Origin: Pratylenchus scribneri
Taxonomy: Eukaryota > Nematoda > Chromadorea > Rhabditida > Pratylenchidae
Length of the DNA: 64,000 nt
Reading direction: 5' to 3'
Assembly: GCA_030063045.1 (NCBI GenBank)
Contig: JAQSEB010000023.1
Span: forward strand, 2,294,001-2,358,000
Below, one piece after another: positions 58,017 to 64,000 of the stretch (position 1 is the first letter of the stretch; each line of letters starts with the position of its first letter). The translations under genes were made by a program, and so were the position numbers. Below the pieces are notes generated by a model, which was not told the origin of the DNA, searched no databases, and saw nothing but the letters and a program-made list of their open reading frames with translations.

Positions 58017-59967
58017 ATGTCGGAAGAATTAATTGATGCCACATTGCGTAATTTATTTATTTTTTTGTGGCTATGTTCATTAATGCCTGCCGGTTTATTG
58101 GCCAGTGCCCCAAATCTGGTCACCGAAAAGATGGAAATTGAAATTCGTGCATTTCGACTTCAACAATATGAATCAGCCGGCAAAATGTATGGAAGCAAGT
58201 CTTGGAAGGTTAAAACTATCATAAACACATTTAAACATGTTAATTTATTAGGTACTTTATGAAGCGGTTAGCATAAATGAATCAGTGCTGAGAAAATGTA
58301 TGGTCGTGAAATGGAAAGACCTAATTGGTGTGAATTTGGAATCAAAATTTTCGAGTGTAATTGGCGCTGTCCTCGTGGTTATCCCATCCAACTTTGGCCA
58401 TTTAACCGGGAAAGATCGACAAGTATTTTTTTTTAATTTTTTTGAAATATTTAATATTAATTTTTAGTCATTTCTTGCCATTGAACAACAATTGACACTT
58501 CTCCGAACTGATTTGGCCATTTATTTTGCGCATGATTCGCCTTCACTTCAATCATTGTTGAAAAATGTGGCATTGACTTCGGGCAAAACCGTAACCGCTC
58601 TTCAGCAATTGCTCAATTCAATTGTGGCTGATAATTACCAAATTAGCTCAACAAACTCCGCAACGACCAATTCGGCAACTGCCAAAGTTTACAATGTTAT
58701 TGTAAGTATTTTTAAACAAATTGGAATTAATTTTAATAAATAAATTTAGGCTCAATTGAATGCAGCCGAACGTGGACTACCCTATTTGTATATTGTTGCC
58801 CATTATGACACTTATGGCATCATTCCGGTTCAATTTATTTATTTTTTCAATAAAATATAATTACCATTTTTTTAGGCTTTAGCCGAAGGCGCCGATTCCA
58901 ATGGGAGTGGTGTTGCTGTTTTGCTGGAATTGTTGACAATTTTCTCTCAACTTTATGCACTTCCATCGCACCGGGCTCGTTTTAATCTGGTTTTTGTGCT
59001 CTCCGGTGCCGGAAAATTCAGTTTTCAAGGCAGTCGTGATTTTGCTGAACGACATTCCGGTTTTAATTTTTATTAAAAACCAAACAAAATAATTCTTCTT
59101 TTTCAGAAGATTCAATTTCATTAGCAATTTGTTTGGATGGATTGGCAAAACTCGGTCCACTTCATGTTCATTTGTCAAAAGCACCAAACAGCGGCTCAAA
59201 CACCAACAAATTTATTTCCATTCTCAATGATTTTTCGCCCAATAATCAATCCGTGGAAATGGTGGTCAAGAAAATTAATTTGGCTGCCGATCGTCTCTCT
59301 TGGGAACATGAAATTTACAACATTCGCCGAATCCATGGCCTCACTCTTTCTCATTTCAAAAATCCACACGACCCAGAGAGGTAACAATTTTTCTATGCTA
59401 TTAACTTTTAAAATTGGCAATTTAGGAATTCAATGTTGGACACATTCAACAATTTGGACATTTCAGCACTTGAAAAAAATGCCAACCAAATTGCAAATTC
59501 ACTCATTTCATTTGTCTTCGATCTGAACTCAAAAAATTGCCAAAGCAGCCGGGAAAGTGGGGTGGAATGTGCCGTTCTCAACGATGCCATTAAAATTGAT
59601 CCAAAACGGCTGAATGCATGGCTAAAAATGTTCGCTTCAAAACCACGACCCAATGTTATTTCACAACAACAATTGGTGGTGAATTTGCATGAAATTGTCA
59701 AAAAATATTCACATAATGCCTACACCGCCGAAGTTGATGTCAGCGATTTTTTGCTCTATGAGATTATTGGTAGCAATAATAAAATTTGACCAAGTTTAAC
59801 TAAATATTTCAGAGGACACAATCACCGCAAACATTGTTAAACCGGCCATTTTTGAGTTAATATTGGCTGCCGTTATTTGCACATATCTTTATGCCATCTA
59901 CTACCTTTCCCTGCATGCTCAACAAATTCTGGAAGGAAGTGTTAGCCGAATTAAGAAACTCATATAA
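58017..59967 (+). CDS. nra-2: Nicalin (BOS complex subunit NCLN; nra-2 in C. elegans)
   Basis: ER membrane glycoprotein-type subunit that acts with NOMO and TMEM147 in multipass protein biogenesis; in C. elegans NRA-2 affects receptor assembly. Exons: 58017-58208, 58252-58422, 58468-58701, 58750-58827, 58876-59059, 59107-59380, 59426-59769, 59813-59967; all in phase, 543 residues (human 563). A hydrophobic segment near residues 12-33 (FIFLWLCSLMPAGLLASA) is the signal anchor. EFRxxQY-like FRLQQYESAGKMYGS follows. The aminopeptidase-like core has VAHYDTYG, EGADSNGSGVAVLLEL and LSGAGKFSFQG, all diagnostic of nicalin. NLAADRLSWEHEIYNIRR follows. One C-terminal membrane helix (FELILAAVICTYLYAIYYL) precedes a short basic tail. 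The start abuts an acceptor-like TTTTAAAAG. AATAAA lies at 59991. Confidence 0.95.
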
Positions 59968-60823
59968 AAGACATTCATATTTTTGGAAATAATAAAACGG
60001 GCAGAAAAAGCACCGATCATCATTTTGATTCACACATTTATTGTTTTTATTTCCCCCAATAATAGGTTGTTTCTGCCCTCATTTATTAGTGTATCCAATT
60101 AATAATTATTGTTATTTTAATAATTGATACTCCGTGATTTTTGATAAAAATTATATATTTCATGAATCCAATAAATTTTATACATGGTTTTTCCATTAAA
60201 TAAATTGAAATTCTTCCTCAATGAATGCTCAATGCAATCTGAAATGGATCACTCGATAATGAATGTTAAATTTACGTTACGTATTTTTAATGAAAAAATG
60301 ACAAAATATACCACTAAAAGTTAGAATTAGAACCAGCGAAACTGAAATGAGCGCAGGTGGAAGGAAAAAAACATTATTAATTTTACTTCGACTTTCCCCA
60401 TTTACAATTTTTATTGACGGGTAATTCACCACAACGCACAACAAATTCATCAATGCTTTTAACTTCATTTTTACTTAACATCGCTACATTCGTGTTCGAT
60501 CCAACACTATTAACTCGCTCCCCTTATTACCAAACTTTAAAAAAACAATGTACATTAGCTAAAAGCTCAACTCGGATTTCTTCTCTCATTTTTCTAAGAA
60601 ATAGGTAGTTATTAACAAATAAGTGGACGGAATGGAAGCAGCCTTTTTTTTTATTCCCTGATGCTCACAATCCAATCATTTTATAGTCCATTTCCACTAC
60701 ACTTTTTTTTACCATTTCCGTTAACTATTTTCCATTGATTCACATTAATTATTTCAGAAAGAAAGCAAAACCAGCAATAAAAAAGCTAATAAAATAATCG
60801 ACGACCTCTCAAACTATCATTGC
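59968..60823. other. Intergenic region nicalin to ABHD17
   Basis: 856 bp with the nicalin polyadenylation signal AATAAA at 59991-59996, AT-rich sequence, and an acceptor-like TATTTCAG ending at 60757. That acceptor would leave a 66 nt 5' leader before the ABHD17 ATG. No other gene seen. Confidence 0.6.
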
Positions 60824-62268
60824 ATGAAATCGGGGACAAAAGCAACAACCAAAAATAATAATTGCAACAACAATAATTCATCAGAATCTTCCACAACAAC
60901 AACCGAAGACAATACTGAATTTGAAGTGGACGAATCCAAACAAAAAATGACGACCACATCCACTGCGAATGTTCATCCAGGGCCACCGCCGCGTGTTTCG
61001 GTTCGTGATCTCTGTTCACTGTTTTGCTGTCCACCATTGCCCTCGTCCATTGTTGCCAAACTTGCATTTATGCCACCCGAACCAAGCTACAGGATTTTGA
61101 CCAGCGATTCCGGACAGTAAGAAATCAATGAAAAATTCATTTTTAATTTCTTATTTAGGACATCATTGGAATTGATTGAAGGACGAACCGAATGGCCGCA
61201 TGCACAAGGTTTAATATTTTTAATATTTATGAATGCATTAAAAACATTTTTACAGATGAACTCAAGTTGATTGATGTCTTTTTCACCCGGACATCTCGCC
61301 GCAACAAAATTGCTTGCATGTTTCTCAAAACCACTCAGGATGCCCGCTTCACTCTTCTATTCTCACATGGAAACGCCGTTGACATTGGCCAAATGTGCTC
61401 CTTCTATTTTGGGCTTGGCTGTCGACTCAAGTGCAATGTGTTCAGTTATGACTATTCGGGTATATTTCAAATTATAATTCAAACTAAAATTGATGTTAAG
61501 GTTATGGACAATCAGCGGGAAAACCATCCGAGAAGAATTTATACGCCGACATTGCGGCGGCATTGAAAGCAATGGAGAGCCGCTATCAAATTCCACCGGA
61601 ACAAGTCATCCTCTATGGCCAGAGCATTGGTACCGTCCCATCAGGTTTAATTTATTCATATTCATTCAAATATTCCAAATTTAACCAAACATTTTCAGTC
61701 GATTTGGCCAGCTCAAATCCACGAATCGCTGCTTTAATCCTGCATTCACCGCTTCTTTCGGGCATGCGGGTGGCATTCCCGGGCACTCAACGGACCTGGT
61801 GCTGCGATGCATTCCCTTCAATTGAGAAGATTCCACGCGTTTCCTGTCCAACATTGGTCATCCATGGAACAGACGATGATGTAAGCATTTAGTGATTTTT
61901 TTGGAAATAATTTTATTTACATTTTAGGTCATTGATTTTTCGCATGGAGTGACCATTTATGAACAATGCCCAACTTCGGTATAATTTCATCAATTAATTA
62001 ATTAATTGGACTATATTTTAAACTTCAGGTCGAACCACTCTGGGTACCCGGCGCCGGCCACAATGATGTTGAACTCCACATTGCCTACCTGGAACGATTG
62101 AGGACATTCATCGCCAATGAAGTTACGGAAAAAAGTGAAACAGAAACGGAGAGGTCCAGCAAAACAAAACAACGAAAGGATGCGGAGAAACATGGCAAAG
62201 AAGACGGCGGGACGACCAAACCAAGAATGGCGGTGAACAGCAGCAGCAGTCGATCAACGTCCCAATAA
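60824..62268 (+). CDS. ABHD17: ABHD17-type alpha/beta-hydrolase (protein depalmitoylase)
   Basis: Serine hydrolase that removes palmitate from membrane proteins such as Ras. Exons: 60824-61116, 61159-61208, 61256-61459, 61501-61644, 61699-61880, 61928-61978, 62029-62268; in phase, 387 residues. The family N-terminal cysteine cluster [11 protein letters not shown] (palmitoylated membrane anchor) is followed by [12 protein letters not shown], exactly as in ABHD17. The oxyanion word is [11 protein letters not shown]. The nucleophile Ser is in YGQSIGT (about residue 224), the acid Asp in HGTDDDV, and the His in PGAGHND. Unusual features are about 60 residues of Asn/Ser/Thr-rich sequence before the cysteine cluster and a Ser/Lys-rich tail; vertebrate forms are near 310-330 residues and start at the cluster. 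The first ATG after a TTTCAG at 60757 was chosen; the frame is open upstream to that acceptor. AATAAA overlaps the stop. Confidence 0.94.
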
Positions 62269-62906
62269 ATTCCACACACTCATCCATCTCCATCAAATAA
62301 ATCTTTCTTTGTCCACTCTCTGATAATTTTCACCATTACTACCAGAAGCAAAACTGTGACCCAAATATAATGTTATGTTATTCATCCATCTATATTGTTT
62401 TAGCTTCTTTCTAAACCAGCCAAATTTTAAATATGCTCGCATTTTCTATGTAAATAAATTTATCACAAAATGACATCAATTAATAAAGACTATTTTTACC
62501 GACCCTCAAATTATTATTTTTGCCATTTGATTCCACCCATTTGTTGTATAATTGGTTTTTTTCGGGCGGGGAGGGGGGAGAGGGTCAATCAAATTAATTG
62601 TCGCGGGACCGGACCTGTTTTTGTTATGGCTTTAATTTCTTTCATTTTTAATCGATTGGAGTATTAATTGTATTTCTGCATTTTAAATAATTCCCACAAA
62701 AAACTCATTGTTTATTAAAATGACGCTACTAAAATCCGAAACAATAAAAGACCAATTGCTCTAATATATCCCTATTTCCCTCTTTTATTCCTTCAATTAA
62801 ATTTTTTTTTGTAATTTTGATTTAATAGCCATCCATTTTGTGACTTTTATTACGAATTTTGAACAATAAAAAAATATTAAAAAAAATAACAAATAAAATA
62901 AGTTAT
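62269..62906. other. Convergent intergenic region
   Basis: 638 bp between the 3' ends of ABHD17 and the partial gene on the other strand. It contains AATAAA words just after the ABHD17 stop and a G-rich patch near 62563-62585. No exon or RNA gene recognised. Confidence 0.6.
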
Positions 62907-64000
62907 TTAAAGTAGGCTTTCTGAATCATCATCTTTTGGTTCTTCTTCCATTATTTGTGTCCAATCGATTGAAAATTTGCAAAATAGCGAAATTCGGCGG
63001 ATATTCGGCGTTTCTTAAAATAATTACATTTTAATTTTGAGTTGAATTTATTTTAAAAAAAAACCTAATGAATTTTCATCCTCCTCCTCCTCAATGCCAT
63101 TCAATGAACAATTTTGCATTTTTTCGGCCAAATTTCCATTTGTTGATTCATTCTCCACCATTGATCTTTGGCACTCAAAACCGGCAATGTCAAATTGAAA
63201 TCGCATTGTATAATAAAAAACTTCCACCGGTCGATCAATCGATAAAAGTGCGCCGGAAAAATATGAACGGAGGAAATATGGGAAATGCTGCAATTTGGCC
63301 TAAAAATTAATTTATTTATTTTAATTATTAGAAAGAATCAAACCAATTTGGTCCAACAATGCGAAGGCAATTCTGTGGCAAAAACATTCGGACGAAGCAG
63401 TAATTTTGTTAATGGTTGGCCAAAAGAATGGATTAATCGAAGTCTTAGCAGCATTCGAGGCTTCAATTTGGATGAATTTGCATTATTCCGCATTGAATGA
63501 GGCCTGACAATGCACAGAATTGGAATCTAAAAAATATTGATTTAAATTGTTGAATTTTATATGGGAAATATTTAAAATGGCGAAAAAATATTGAAAAAGT
63601 CTAAAAAGATCAAAGCGGTTTAATGGTTTGTTTGAACCAAAAACCATAAGATGGTTTAAAAGGTTTAAACGGTTTAAAACACTGATATTATAAACCAATC
63701 GACGCGATCTTACGAGATTTATCGATTGAATATATGGTTTGGGTGTTTAGGACAAACCACTAAACCGCTAATCCTTTCGCCCTTTCCAATTTTAATATTA
63801 TTTTCGTTAAATTAAATACTATCCAATTTTATATTTATTTATGAATGATTAATTTACCTCGGAACACGGCCACAATGTAATCAATTCTGCTCTGCTGGTC
63901 TCTGTCCCCTCCTCATGCCTCTCCATCAAAAATGCACTTCTTGCCAATGCTCCCACCGAATTCAGCACTTTTGGGTGCACCAGTGCGGAATGTCTCCTCA
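62907..64000 (-). CDS. 3' end of an unrecognised gene (5' part beyond window)
   Basis: Four minus-strand exons: 63858-64000 (partial), 63344-63526, 63065-63299 and 62907-63013. All have good GT/AG sites and compatible phases, giving about 222 visible codons. Words include HPKVLNSVGALARS, LITLWPCSEIPILCIVRP, LIHSFGQPLTKLLLRP, ELPSHCWTKLAKLQHFPYFL and VEVFYYTMRFQFDIAGFECQ, followed by an acidic run (GIEEEEDENS) and RRISLFCKFSIDWTQIMEEE before the stop. The sequence looks globular with a charged C-terminus. I do not recognise the family. Confidence 0.75.

Overview
The window is nuclear DNA of an animal, most likely a nematode. Seven gene models assemble into uninterrupted reading frames. Most of their introns are short and end in TTTTAG or TTTCAG. 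Several start codons sit directly behind a splice-acceptor-like TTNNAG with no 5' exon, as expected for spliced-leader trans-splicing, and same-strand neighbours are only 160-190 bp apart, as in nematode operons. AT-rich, repeat-laden noncoding DNA fits a clade IV (tylenchid, possibly cyst-type) nematode, but the genus is a guess.

Layout. (1) 1-2136, minus: an Ulp1/SENP1-type SUMO protease, truncated by the left edge just after its catalytic Cys box. (2) 3658-36398, minus: one PAS-domain kinase (PASK) spread over 33 kb in 19 coding exons that join in frame to about 1579 codons. It has a 17.6 kb intron, a 6.5 kb intron, two apparent GC-AG introns and one intron whose two ends are perfect inverted repeats. 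(3) 36.4-52.65 kb: a gene-poor block holding an 1.15 kb minisatellite, poly-G/C tracts and a probable HSP70 relic. (4) 52.65-56.34 kb, minus: an RS-rich protein gene followed 186 bp later by ABCF1, a likely operon. An initiator tRNA-Met lies antisense inside the last ABCF1 intron. (5) 56.96-59.97 kb, plus: proteasome subunit beta-1 followed 164 bp later by nicalin, a second likely operon, divergent from the first. (6) 60.82-62.27 kb, plus: an ABHD17-type depalmitoylase. (7) 62.9-64 kb, minus: the 3' end of an unrecognised gene.

The right-hand genes are housekeeping in character: translation (ABCF1, tRNA-iMet), protein degradation (proteasome), ER membrane protein biogenesis (nicalin) and lipid-modification turnover (ABHD17). 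The left-hand genes are regulatory: deSUMOylation and nutrient-sensing kinase signalling.

The most unusual signals are noncoding. One minisatellite family occurs as three same-orientation arrays within 16.4 kb, each unit carrying two palindromes (ACAATTGT and TTTCCGGAAA). A PASK intron can fold so that its own donor and acceptor pair. A 190 bp TA-flanked MITE is intact. Exon boundaries were placed by eye from splice signals, reading-frame phase and family similarity; no search was run.
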